Origin: Bacteroidales bacterium UBA3297
GTDB taxonomy: Bacteria > Bacteroidota > Bacteroidia > Bacteroidales > Paludibacteraceae
Direction: 5' to 3'
DNA: 64,000 nt
Assembly: GCA_002362105.1 (NCBI GenBank)
Contig: DETD01000009.1
Span: 78,359 to 142,358, forward strand
The notes under the pieces were generated by a model. It worked only from the letters and a program-made list of their open reading frames with translations, made no database searches and was not told where the DNA came from. Made by a program: the position numbers and the translations under genes. Shown piece by piece: positions 1-7,645 of the stretch (position 1 is the stretch's first letter; the number at the start of each line of letters is the position of its first letter).

Positions 1-627
1 GTACAGCACGTTTTGTCCGTCTGTTTTTACCAATTCCGAGTAGTTTTCTTCTTCAGCAGTTCGTATCTCGTTGGGGCTCGGACAGTCGTTGCCCAGTTTG
101 CTGTTAAAGTAGTCTGGCGACAGAAAGTTAAGAAAGATTTCGGCCGTTTGTGAATAATTCTGTGACCAGTCGACAGTAAACGGGGTGAGCGGAATCGATT
201 CGTAGATAGTAAAGTAACTGACCCGCAGCAGCTTTACCTGGCGCAATGCGTCGTTGTTTGCCGCACTGAAATAGATGCCGAAAATGAAGCAGGTGTCGTT
301 CAGTCCGCCATCTCCCTTTCCTTTTATCGCGTGTTTCTCCACGTAGAGTAGGGTGTCTTCTTCCGATAGCGCAGGTAGCTCTATGCCTCCTTTCGCGTTA
401 TTATGTGTATGTTGGTTCGACGATGTCCTTAGGTTGACGTAGTCTGTTTCTGCGTCAAAGAAATTGCTGTTGTCAAGCAACTCCGCTACCACCTCGTTCA
501 GGGGCCTGCCTATGGCGCAGGTCGTGCTGCCGGTGTTGAACAGGGCACCGGTTTCTGGGTAGGGCCTTATACCATAACAGACTATAGCCGAAAGAAATGC
601 GAATAATAGAAGAACTGTTTTTCTCAT
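1..627 (-). CDS. Exported protein of unknown function (C-terminus off the left edge)
   Basis: An open frame of 209 codons runs from an ATG at 627 off the window edge without a stop. It starts with a classic Sec signal (MRKTVLLLFAFLSAIVCYG), so the protein is exported. The mature part is soluble-looking, with phrases such as DTCFIFGIYFSAANN and LLRVSYFTIYESIPLTPF; I recognise no family. A -7 element TATCTTTG on the minus strand at 667-674 lies about 40 nt upstream and supports this start, and the terminator at 752-778 insulates it from the short unit upstream. Confidence 0.7.
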   Translation of the reverse strand, partial: MRKTVLLLFAFLSAIVCYGIRPYPETGALFNTGSTTCAIGRPLNEVVAELLDNSNFFDAETDYVNLRTSSNQHTHNNAKGGIELPALSEEDTLLYVEKHAIKGKGDGGLNDTCFIFGIYFSAANNDALRQVKLLRVSYFTIYESIPLTPFTVDWSQNYSQTAEIFLNFLSPDYFNSKLGNDCPSPNEIRTAEEENYSELVKTDGQNVLY

Positions 628-751
628 CGGTTGTAAATAAGGTAATGTGGTGACATTTTCTTAGTGCAAAGATATATATAATAGCCGTTTCTATTCTTGT
701 TCGGGAGCGCTTGTTTTTGCACTGGTTGGCAATTTTTCCGCACCGCACAAC

Positions 752-778
752 AAAAAAGCGCACCTTGCACAGGTGCGC
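752..778 (-). terminator. Rho-independent terminator after the 28-codon ORF
   Basis: On the minus strand an 8-bp perfect stem (GCGCACCT/AGGTGCGC, 758-765 with 771-778) with a 5-nt loop is followed directly by six T residues (752-757). It closes the short transcription unit containing the ORF at 808-894. Confidence 0.85.
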
Positions 779-807
779 CTTAACTCTGCCTTCTGGTAGA
801 GCTTTGC

Positions 808-894
808 CTAATCTTGGTCTGCATAAATGCCGATTACTACGTCGTCAATTACACAACCAAAGTCATCATAAACGGGTTTCACTACTTCATTCAT
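808..894 (-). CDS. Small ORF, 28 aa, with strong Shine-Dalgarno
   Basis: An ATG at 894 opens 28 codons ending in TAG. The peptide starts MNEVVKPVYDDFGCVIDD and ends IYADQD; it is acidic with one Cys and has no signal or membrane segment. A GGAGGA box lies six bases before the ATG, which is unusual in this phylum and argues for real translation. A promoter-like element is at 1042-1073 and a perfect terminator follows, so the unit is monocistronic. I do not recognise the peptide. The alternative is a non-coding RNA with a chance ORF. Confidence 0.5.
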   Translation of the reverse strand: MNEVVKPVYDDFGCVIDDVVIGIYADQD

Positions 895-1041
895 AAGCGT
901 CCTCCATTTCTTTTTTCCCCTTTTTCAAGGGCGAACATTACATTAACAATAACTAAAAAATAACAAATATGCTGATGTCTTTAGGCAATTTCCTTAACAT
1001 CTGAGAAGTGATTTTTATTGCACATCTCGTTTTTGTTTGTG

Positions 1042-1073
1042 CAAATATAGAAACAAAATTGCACATTGCAAGT
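1042..1073 (-). promoter_or_regulatory. Candidate Bacteroidetes promoter for the small ORF
   Basis: On the minus strand TATATTTG (1042-1049) fits the -7 consensus TAnnTTTG, with CTTG 19 nt upstream as a one-mismatch -33 element. A transcript would start near 1036 and carry a leader of about 140 nt to the ORF at 894. Confidence 0.45.
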
Positions 1074-1276
1074 ATTCGTGTGCATTTTTTTGCACAAATT
1101 TATTTTGATTGTGCAGATGTGTTTTATCTTTCCTCAAATATGTCCAATATGCGAACTATTATTGCCTTGTTTTATTGTTAGTGTATTTATTGGTGACGCT
1201 TTTTATGGTTGTGGCAACTCTGTTTGGGCAGGGGGTGTGGTGGTTGCATGGGGCAGGAGTGTCTCTGCCTGTTTTT

Positions 1277-2011
1277 TTAGCTGATGTACTTGCCCACTAT
1301 GCTGGCATCGGGTTCGAACGAGTGCCCGTAGCCGTTAAGTATGACGAGTTCGGCGTTCCTGCTCAGCCGTTTCAGTTCTTCGGAATACGATGTCGGAACC
1401 ACTTCGTCGGCTGTTCCGTGTATTATGGTGGTTTTTCCCTTATATTTTACAAACTCTTCGTGTATGGGCAGTTGTTTGGCGTCTTCTATATAGTTGCGGC
1501 CTAGCACGCCCCACACAATGGGCAGCGTTTCGGGCAACTGGTAGGGATTGAAGGTGCCTCCGAGTATGTTGCCGTTTCTTGCACCGTCTCTCAGCACAAC
1601 GGCTGGCGCCAGCAGCACCAGGTGGTCGATGGTCTCGTTGCCGATTTGTCCGGCTGTCAGAATCGAGGCGACACCGCCCTGCGAGTGCCCTACCAGTAGT
1701 ATGCGTTCGGTTTGTGGCAGTTGTTCCACATAGTGGATGGCTGCAATAGCGTCGCCCACCTCGCTCGTAATGGTCATATCGGTGAAGCTGCCATCGCTTT
1801 CGCCGTGTCCGTTGAAGTCGATGCGCAGTGTGCCAATCCCTTTCTGTTGCAGGCTGGCAGATACAGTATTCATAAATGGGGTGGCCTTGTGGTCTCCTAT
1901 TCCGTGTAGTAGAATGGCAATCGGGCATTTACCGCCGGTGGCTAGCTCCGGCAGGTCGAGTAATCCTACTATCTTTCCATTGGGGCTGTTATAGGTAATC
2001 CGTTTTGTCAT
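1277..2011 (-). CDS. Alpha/beta hydrolase, cinnamoyl/feruloyl esterase-like
   Basis: A 244-aa cytosolic alpha/beta-hydrolase. Visible parts are the oxyanion-region motif LLHGIGD (35-40), the nucleophile elbow GHSQGG with Ser110, an acid Asp202 in HGTADEVVP and His230 in GYGHSF, giving a complete catalytic triad. Overall order and length match small serine esterases of the cinnamoyl-esterase type. There is no signal peptide, so it would act on imported esters. A -7 element (TAATTTTG, 2040-2047) precedes the start at 2011. The specific substrate is unknown. Confidence 0.8.
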   Translation of the reverse strand: MTKRITYNSPNGKIVGLLDLPELATGGKCPIAILLHGIGDHKATPFMNTVSASLQQKGIGTLRIDFNGHGESDGSFTDMTITSEVGDAIAAIHYVEQLPQTERILLVGHSQGGVASILTAGQIGNETIDHLVLLAPAVVLRDGARNGNILGGTFNPYQLPETLPIVWGVLGRNYIEDAKQLPIHEEFVKYKGKTTIIHGTADEVVPTSYSEELKRLSRNAELVILNGYGHSFEPDASIVGKYIS

Positions 2012-2039
2012 ATTCTTTCTTCCTCCTTCTTTTACACTG

Positions 2040-2071
2040 CAAAATTAGGGTGTTTACCATTTTTGGACAAT
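2040..2071 (-). promoter_or_regulatory. Promoter of the esterase gene
   Basis: Minus-strand ATTG (2068-2071), a 20-nt spacer and TAATTTTG (2040-2047) match the Bacteroidetes -33/-7 layout with one -33 mismatch; the start codon is 29 nt downstream. Confidence 0.5.
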
Positions 2072-2131
2072 CACACAAATCTGTCATATAACATACCTTT
2101 ATTATGGTATGCCGGTTGGCGGTTTGTGGAC

Positions 2132-3322
2132 TCACGCCTTTTTCAGGTTCGGCAGGAAGTAGGCTACCATTCCCAGTAGCGGTATGAACGAACAGGCATT
2201 GTAGACATTAAAGATGCCGTAGGTGTCGACCAGGGTGCCTAGCACTGCGGCCGATATGCCGGCTATGCCGAATGCGAATCCGTAGAACAGGCCAGAGGTC
2301 AGGCCAATGTGGTTGGGCAACAGCTCTTGCGCGTAGATGATGATGGCCGGGAAGGCCGACGACAGTACCAAACCTACCAGAAAACTGAGCAGTATGGTGG
2401 CGGTAAAGCCTACGTGGGGCATTAGCAGGGCAAATGGCGCGGTTCCCAGTATCGAGGCCCAGATGACGTACTTGCGCCCGAACTTGTCGCCGATGGGGCC
2501 GCCGATGATGGTGCCGATGGCCGTCGCTCCCAAAAAGACGAACAGAAGGATCTGCGAGGTCTTGATGCTGACACCGAATTTTTCTATCAGGTAGAAGGTG
2601 TAGTAGCTGTTCAGGCTGGCCATGTACAGGTATTTCGAGAAGATGAGCGTCAGCAGCACACAAATAGTCAGCAGGGTTTTGCGGCGGGGTAGTGGTTGTG
2701 GCTGGTGGTGGCGCTTTTTACCGTTCCCCGACTTCGCCTCTTTCAAAATACGGCCGTACCACCTGCTGATGGGTATCATGACGAGGATGCCTACAAATGC
2801 CAGGCAGGCGACTGCCGCTACATGGTTTCTGCCGTATGGGGCAATGAACAGTGCGGCCAGCAAGGGGCCTACGGCGCTGCCGGTGTTGCCGCCAACTTGG
2901 AATACCGATTGGGCAAATCCGCGTTTGCCACCCGAGGCCAGCGAGGTCAGGCGCGACGCTTCCGGATGCAGTATCGACGAGCCCAACCCTACAAGCGACA
3001 CGCTGCCCAGAATGACTCCGAACGAGTTGGTATAGGCCAGTATGGTCAGCCCGCTGAAGGTGAACATCATGCCTAGGGGCAGAAAAAACGGATTGGGCTT
3101 CTTGTCGAGCAGCATTCCCATTACCGGTTGGAATACCGACGCCGAGGTCTGGTAACAGAGGGTTATGGTGCCTATCTGCGCGAAACTGAGGGCCATGTCG
3201 CTCTTCAGCAGTGGATAAACTGCTGTGATAATGGCCTGAAGCATGTCGTTGAAAAAGTGCGATAGTGCCAACGCTATTAACAGCACCATCGACGTTTTCC
3301 CGGCCGTTGTTGTTATATTCAT
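2132..3322 (-). CDS. fsr: MFS exporter of the fosmidomycin-resistance (Fsr) family
   Basis: A 396-aa major facilitator with about 12 hydrophobic helices and a basic central loop near residues 190-215 (GRILKEAKSGNGKKRHH). The N-terminal SHFFNDMLQ (21-29), the conserved HPEASR (119-124) and QVGGNTGSAVGPLLAAL are hallmarks of the Fsr family, drug:H+ antiporters of the inner membrane. The start at 3322 sits just before the first helix. It lies 40 nt downstream of the agmatine deiminase gene on the same strand and may be cotranscribed. The natural substrate is unknown. Confidence 0.88.
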   Translation of the reverse strand: MNITTTAGKTSMVLLIALALSHFFNDMLQAIITAVYPLLKSDMALSFAQIGTITLCYQTSASVFQPVMGMLLDKKPNPFFLPLGMMFTFSGLTILAYTNSFGVILGSVSLVGLGSSILHPEASRLTSLASGGKRGFAQSVFQVGGNTGSAVGPLLAALFIAPYGRNHVAAVACLAFVGILVMIPISRWYGRILKEAKSGNGKKRHHQPQPLPRRKTLLTICVLLTLIFSKYLYMASLNSYYTFYLIEKFGVSIKTSQILLFVFLGATAIGTIIGGPIGDKFGRKYVIWASILGTAPFALLMPHVGFTATILLSFLVGLVLSSAFPAIIIYAQELLPNHIGLTSGLFYGFAFGIAGISAAVLGTLVDTYGIFNVYNACSFIPLLGMVAYFLPNLKKA

Positions 3323-3362
3323 CTTTTCTATGTTCTGTTTTTTACTGTCCTTTACGAACTGT

Positions 3363-4457
3363 TTACTTCAGCAGTTCAAACGGGTACTGCATGGTGATGC
3401 AGTGGAGTGAACCGTGTTGGCGGATGAGCGGTACGCAGTCGCAACCGACTATCTCACGGTCGGGGAAGGCTTCCTGCAGCACGGCTATGGCCTCTTCGTC
3501 TTTAGCTGAACCATAGGTTGGCACTAGCACCGCATCGTTCATAATGAGGAAGTTGGCGTAGGTGGCAGGCAGCCGCTCGCCATCCATCTCTATCTTGTCG
3601 GCCATTGGCAGAGCCAGCAGTTTGTAGGGGTAACCTTCGGTTGTGGTCAACTCCTGCAACTCTTTTTCCATGGCTTGCAGTTCGTTGTAGTGCTCGTCAG
3701 AAGGGTCGTCGCACCGCACATAGGCAATAGTGTCGTAGTCGCATAGCCGTGCCAGTGTGTCGATGTGGCTGTCGGTGTCGTCGCCGGCAAGGTAGCCGTG
3801 GTTCAGCCATAGGATGCGCTTCGCCCCGAGTGCCTTTTTCAGGTAGTCTTCAATCTCTTCTTTCGTGAATTGTTCGTTACGGTTGTGGCTGAGCAGACAC
3901 TCGCTGGTGGTGAGGATGGTGCCGGCTCCGTCGCTTTCAATGCTGCCGCCTTCCAACACGAAGTTCAGACGGTTCTCGTAGTCGGCGTTGAGTATGCCCG
4001 ATTGGAACAGCTCGCGGGTGATGCAGTTGTCTTTGTTCGATGCGAACTTCAGTCCCCAGCCGTTAAAGCAGAAGTCGAGAACGGTGTGCGAACTTTCGCA
4101 CTCGCAGATGGGCGATACCGGTTTGAACGGGTCGTCGAGGTTGCACACCTCGCTCTGGAAGAAGCTCTCGGCGGTGTCTACAACGGTAATGCCGCCGTGG
4201 TCGCGGGCCCAGGTGTCGTTGGTGTCTATTTCCGCAAAGCGGATGTTGTCGAGGTTGGCTTTGCCCTCTAGCTGGCGGCGCACTTGTTGCGCGTTTTTGC
4301 AGACAATGAGCAGGGGCTCGCGCGTGCTTATTTCGGTGGCTATGCGCACATAGCAGGCGGTAACGTCTTCCAATATGTAGTTCCAGTCGGTATCTTCGTG
4401 GGGCCAGGTCAGTTGTATGAACCCTTGTGGCTCCCATTCTGCAGGTAATATTCTCAT
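3363..4457 (-). CDS. aguA: Agmatine deiminase
   Basis: A 364-aa enzyme of the guanidino-group-modifying superfamily that converts agmatine to N-carbamoylputrescine plus ammonia. The start MRILPAEWEPQGFIQLTWPH, the substrate motif NDTWARDHGG (80-89), the catalytic His in DTDSHIDT and the C-terminal catalytic Cys353 in GSLHCITMQYP all fit, and the length is normal. With the fold-III decarboxylase at 6119-7510 it could make putrescine from arginine; the N-carbamoylputrescine amidase is not in this window. It shares the superfamily with peptidylarginine deiminase, but no signal peptide is present, which favours agmatine. Confidence 0.88.
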   Translation of the reverse strand: MRILPAEWEPQGFIQLTWPHEDTDWNYILEDVTACYVRIATEISTREPLLIVCKNAQQVRRQLEGKANLDNIRFAEIDTNDTWARDHGGITVVDTAESFFQSEVCNLDDPFKPVSPICECESSHTVLDFCFNGWGLKFASNKDNCITRELFQSGILNADYENRLNFVLEGGSIESDGAGTILTTSECLLSHNRNEQFTKEEIEDYLKKALGAKRILWLNHGYLAGDDTDSHIDTLARLCDYDTIAYVRCDDPSDEHYNELQAMEKELQELTTTEGYPYKLLALPMADKIEMDGERLPATYANFLIMNDAVLVPTYGSAKDEEAIAVLQEAFPDREIVGCDCVPLIRQHGSLHCITMQYPFELLK

Positions 4458-4500
4458 TCCTTTGTCGTCTTTTAAACTGTATTATTTGGTTTTATATAGA

Positions 4501-4532
4501 AAGAGGATGTACCAATGGTGATACATCCTCTT
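4501..4532 (-). terminator. Terminator after serS
   Basis: An 11-bp inverted repeat (4501-4511 with 4522-4532, AAGAGGATGTA/TACATCCTCTT) with a 10-nt loop lies 30 nt beyond the serS stop. The T-run on the minus side is short, so it may act partly as a processing site. Confidence 0.65.
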
Positions 4533-4562
4533 TTGTATTTGAATGCCCAATAGGGTATTGGC

Positions 4563-5837
4563 TTAGTCTAAGTACTCGAAGCCAAGGTATGGAACCAGAG
4601 CCTTTGGCATACGGATGCCCTTTTCGCACTGGCCGTTCTCCAAGATGGCTGCTACTATACGTGGCAGAGCCAATGCCGAACCGTTCAGGGTGTGGCAGAG
4701 TTGGATCTTCTTGTCGGCTGCCGTACGGTAGCGGCATTTCAGACGGTTGGCCTGGTAAGTTTCGAAGTTCGATACTGAGCTGACTTCCAACCAACGCTTC
4801 TGTGCGGCACTGAATACCTCGAAGTCGTAGGTGATGGCAGAGGTGAAGCTCATATCGCCACCGCACAAACGGAGAATGTGCCAAGGCAACTCCAACTTCT
4901 CAACCAGAGTCTGTACATAGTCGAGCATCTCTTGCAACGACTCGTAGCTGTGCTCAGGTGTGTCGATGCGTACAATCTCTACCTTGTTGAACTGGTGCAG
5001 ACGGTTCAAACCGCGGACATCCTTACCGTATGAACCGGCCTCGCGGCGGAAGCAGGCTGAATAAGCGGTATTCTTTATAGGAAGGTCCTTCTCGTCAAGA
5101 ATAACGTCGCGGTAGATGTTGGTGACCGGAACCTCTGCTGTTGGAATCAGATAGAGGTTGTCGAGGTTGCAGTGGTACATCTGGCCTTCTTTGTCAGGAA
5201 GCTGTCCTGTTCCGTAACCCGATGCCTCGTTTACAACGTATGGTGGTTCAATTTCCAGGTAGCCGTGGTCGCGGGCCTGGTCAAGGAAGAAGTTGATAAG
5301 CGCGCGCTGTAGGCGTGCTCCCTTGCCCTTGTATACTGGGAATCCGGCACCGGTGATCTTTACACCGAGGTCGAAGTCGATGATGTCGTATTTCTTAGCC
5401 AACTCCCAGTGTGGAAGTGCGTCTTCACCGAGGTTTGGCATTGGACCGCCTTCCTTAACAACAAGGTTGTCTTCTGCGCCGGTGCCTTCTGGTACCAGTT
5501 CGTTTGGAAGGTTCGGAATTACCAACAGGCGGTTGGTGATTTCCTGCTCGTAGCTGGTCAGACTTTCTTCAAGTTTCTTGCTCTTCTCTTTCAAATCGGC
5601 AGTCTTGGCCTTAGCGGCTTCTGCTTCATCTTTCTTGCCTTCCTTCATCAGCGCGCCAATCTGCTTGGCTAGCTGGTTGCTTTCTGCCTTTGTGTTGTCG
5701 AGTTCCTGCTGGGTCGAGCGGCGTTTCTTATCTAAATCAATGATTTCGCCTATAATCTGCTTGCCGTCGAAATGCTTCTTGGCCAGGCGGCGAATCACGT
5801 CGTCGGTCTCTTCTGTAATAACTTTGAGAGTTAGCAT
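4563..5837 (-). CDS. serS: Seryl-tRNA synthetase
   Basis: A 424-aa class II aminoacyl-tRNA synthetase of full length. Residues about 25-100 form the two-helix coiled-coil arm that holds tRNA-Ser (DLDKKRRSTQQELDNTKAE). The catalytic core has motif 2 (CFRREAGSYGKDVRGLNR, the ATP-binding loop) and motif 3 (NGSALALPRIVAAILENG, from about 385). The C-terminus ends in the usual LVPYLGFEYLD. A -7 element TATCTTTG lies at 5870-5877, about 33 nt before the start, so it has its own promoter. Confidence 0.97.
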   Translation of the reverse strand: MLTLKVITEETDDVIRRLAKKHFDGKQIIGEIIDLDKKRRSTQQELDNTKAESNQLAKQIGALMKEGKKDEAEAAKAKTADLKEKSKKLEESLTSYEQEITNRLLVIPNLPNELVPEGTGAEDNLVVKEGGPMPNLGEDALPHWELAKKYDIIDFDLGVKITGAGFPVYKGKGARLQRALINFFLDQARDHGYLEIEPPYVVNEASGYGTGQLPDKEGQMYHCNLDNLYLIPTAEVPVTNIYRDVILDEKDLPIKNTAYSACFRREAGSYGKDVRGLNRLHQFNKVEIVRIDTPEHSYESLQEMLDYVQTLVEKLELPWHILRLCGGDMSFTSAITYDFEVFSAAQKRWLEVSSVSNFETYQANRLKCRYRTAADKKIQLCHTLNGSALALPRIVAAILENGQCEKGIRMPKALVPYLGFEYLD

Positions 5838-6028
5838 ATTGTTTTTCTTTTTTATTGTCTGTCTTACTGCAAAGATAGCGATAATTTGCCCTTTTTGTAA
5901 TACTTATCTTCTAAAATGTGTCGTGTTTTTTCGCTTTTTGCGTCGCGCCTCTCTTTGCCTTTGCGCTTGCTGCTGTTGTTCTTCCTTTATTTTTCTGGCT
6001 TTCTTCTATCGTTTCCTGATTATTTTTC

Positions 6029-6098
6029 TAATTTTGCAGAAATTTCTGCAATCTAACTCACTTACTTTGCACGGTTTTTGTCTAATGTAAGTTAGTTA
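6029..6098 (+). promoter_or_regulatory. Palindrome and hairpin in the leader of the decarboxylase gene
   Basis: A -7-like TAATTTTG (6029-6036) overlaps a perfect 16-bp palindrome TGCAGAAATTTCTGCA (6035-6050). Directly after it is a 12-bp inverted repeat, TAACTCACTTAC (6054-6065) with GTAAGTTAGTTA (6087-6098), one mismatch, 20 nt before the ATG. The first could be an operator and the second a leader hairpin. The -33 element is not clear. Confidence 0.4.
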
Positions 6099-6118
6099 CT
6101 CGTTTAATGTGATTCGAA

Positions 6119-7510
6119 ATGAAGAATAAGTACATCGATCTGATTGAGCAGTCTTTTGAATTTCCTTCCGAGGAATTCAAGGTGGAAAACAACGAACTGT
6201 ATTGGTACGATGTCCCGTTGATGGACCTTATCAAACAGTACGGAACCCCTTTGCGTATTGCCTATCTGCCTAAAATAGCGCAGAATATAAAAAAGGCACG
6301 CCGTATGTTCAATGTGGCTATGGCGAAGGTGGAATACATGGGCGATTATAACTATTGCTACTGTACTAAGAGTTCGCACTTCTCGTTTGTGATGGAGGAA
6401 GTGCTGAAGCACGATGTCAACCTCGAAACTTCTTCGGCTTTCGATATTAACCTTATCGACGCTCTGCACGAAAACGGTTTGTTGGTGAAAGATAAGTTCA
6501 TCATCTGCAACGGTTTCAAGCGCCCGCAGTATGTCGAAGGCATTCAGCGGCTGGTCAACGAGGGCTTTACCAACGTTATCCCTAGCTTGGACAATGTGTT
6601 TGAACTGGACCAGATTCTTAACGGTCTCGACAAACATATTAAGGTGGGTATTCGTGTGGCTACCGAAGAAGAGCCTAAATTCGACTTCTATACTTCCCGT
6701 CTGGGTATCTGCTATAAGGATATTGTGCCTTATTATAAGGAAAAGATTGCCAACAACAAGCAGGTGGAACTGAAAATGCTCCACTTCTTCATCAATACTG
6801 GTATACGCGATACCGCCTACTATTGGAACGAGTTGAACCGCTGTGTGGAGAAGTATTGCGAACTCCGCAAAATTTGTCCTACGCTCGACTCCCTCAACAT
6901 TGGTGGCGGACTGCCTATACAGGCCCACCTCGATTTCAACTACGACTACGAGTATATGGTCGAGGAAATTGTGTCGCAGATTAAGAACACCTGCAACGCC
7001 AACGGGGTGCCTGAACCTAACATCTTTACCGAGTTCGGTTCTTACACAGTGGGCGAGAGTGGCGCTATTCTTTACTCTATCGTCAACCAGAAAAAGCAGA
7101 ACGACCGCGAGTTGTGGAACATGATCGACAGCTCGTTCATTACCACACTGCCCGACACTTGGGCTATCGACCAGCGCTTCCCGTTCCTGGCTATCAATAA
7201 CTGGGACAAGCCTTACGAGCGTGTACACTTGGGCGGCCTCACTTGCGACAGTATGGACTTCTACAACGCCGAGGCTCACTCTAACGCCATCTTTATGCCG
7301 CGTTACCAGCAAGACCAGGACCAGTATGTCGGCTTCTTCCACATGGGGGCCTACCAAGAGTCGCTCAGCGGTTTTGGCGGCATCCAGCACTGTCTGATTC
7401 CGGCTCCTAAGCTGGTTATTATTGACCGTGACGAGAATGGCGAGTATTTCACCAAACTCTTCGCTAAGGAGCAGAGCTACAAGTCGATGATGAAGATTCT
7501 CGGCTATTAG
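6119..7510 (+). CDS. Fold-type III PLP decarboxylase (Arg/Orn/DAP decarboxylase family)
   Basis: A 463-aa alanine-racemase-fold decarboxylase. The PLP Schiff-base lysine is probably Lys84 in YCYCTKSSHFSF, the phosphate-binding glycine loop is NIGGGLPIQ, a conserved Glu sits in FTEFGSYTVGESG, and the second-site Cys is in GGLTCDSMDFY. It is much shorter than classical SpeA (about 630 aa) and longer than carboxynorspermidine decarboxylase (about 380 aa). With agmatine deiminase 1.7 kb away, arginine is the likeliest substrate; ornithine, DAP or carboxynorspermidine remain possible. Its leader carries dyad symmetry (6029-6098), so it may be regulated. Confidence 0.72.
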   Translation: MKNKYIDLIEQSFEFPSEEFKVENNELYWYDVPLMDLIKQYGTPLRIAYLPKIAQNIKKARRMFNVAMAKVEYMGDYNYCYCTKSSHFSFVMEEVLKHDVNLETSSAFDINLIDALHENGLLVKDKFIICNGFKRPQYVEGIQRLVNEGFTNVIPSLDNVFELDQILNGLDKHIKVGIRVATEEEPKFDFYTSRLGICYKDIVPYYKEKIANNKQVELKMLHFFINTGIRDTAYYWNELNRCVEKYCELRKICPTLDSLNIGGGLPIQAHLDFNYDYEYMVEEIVSQIKNTCNANGVPEPNIFTEFGSYTVGESGAILYSIVNQKKQNDRELWNMIDSSFITTLPDTWAIDQRFPFLAINNWDKPYERVHLGGLTCDSMDFYNAEAHSNAIFMPRYQQDQDQYVGFFHMGAYQESLSGFGGIQHCLIPAPKLVIIDRDENGEYFTKLFAKEQSYKSMMKILGY

Positions 7511-7572
7511 TCGGCCGGCTTTGTCTGTGAATTGGTTATTCCGCTGTTTCTGGCGGTTATCTATCATAAAAA

Positions 7573-7607
7573 AGTGCGGGGAAGTGGCATTGCCATTTCC
7601 CCGCACT
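7573..7607. terminator. Bidirectional terminator between convergent genes
   Basis: A stem of about 16 bp (AGTGCGGGGAAGTGGC with GCCATTTCCCCGCACT, some G-T pairs) and a 3-nt loop. Six T residues follow on the minus side (7568-7573) and a weaker TTTT on the plus side, so it serves both the decarboxylase and the DUF389 gene. Confidence 0.85.
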
Positions 7608-7645
7608 CTGTTTTCTGGTGGCGAAAATCCGGATTCCGGTCCCGT

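Noticed and set aside
1109..1504. 131-aa plus-strand frame across the end of the esterase gene
   Set aside because: Overlaps a gene with a full catalytic triad on the other strand and shows no family resemblance.
6104..7606. 500-aa frame on the minus strand opposite the decarboxylase
   Set aside because: Antisense shadow: the plus frame has full PLP-decarboxylase motifs, and the minus frame has no motif or promoter.
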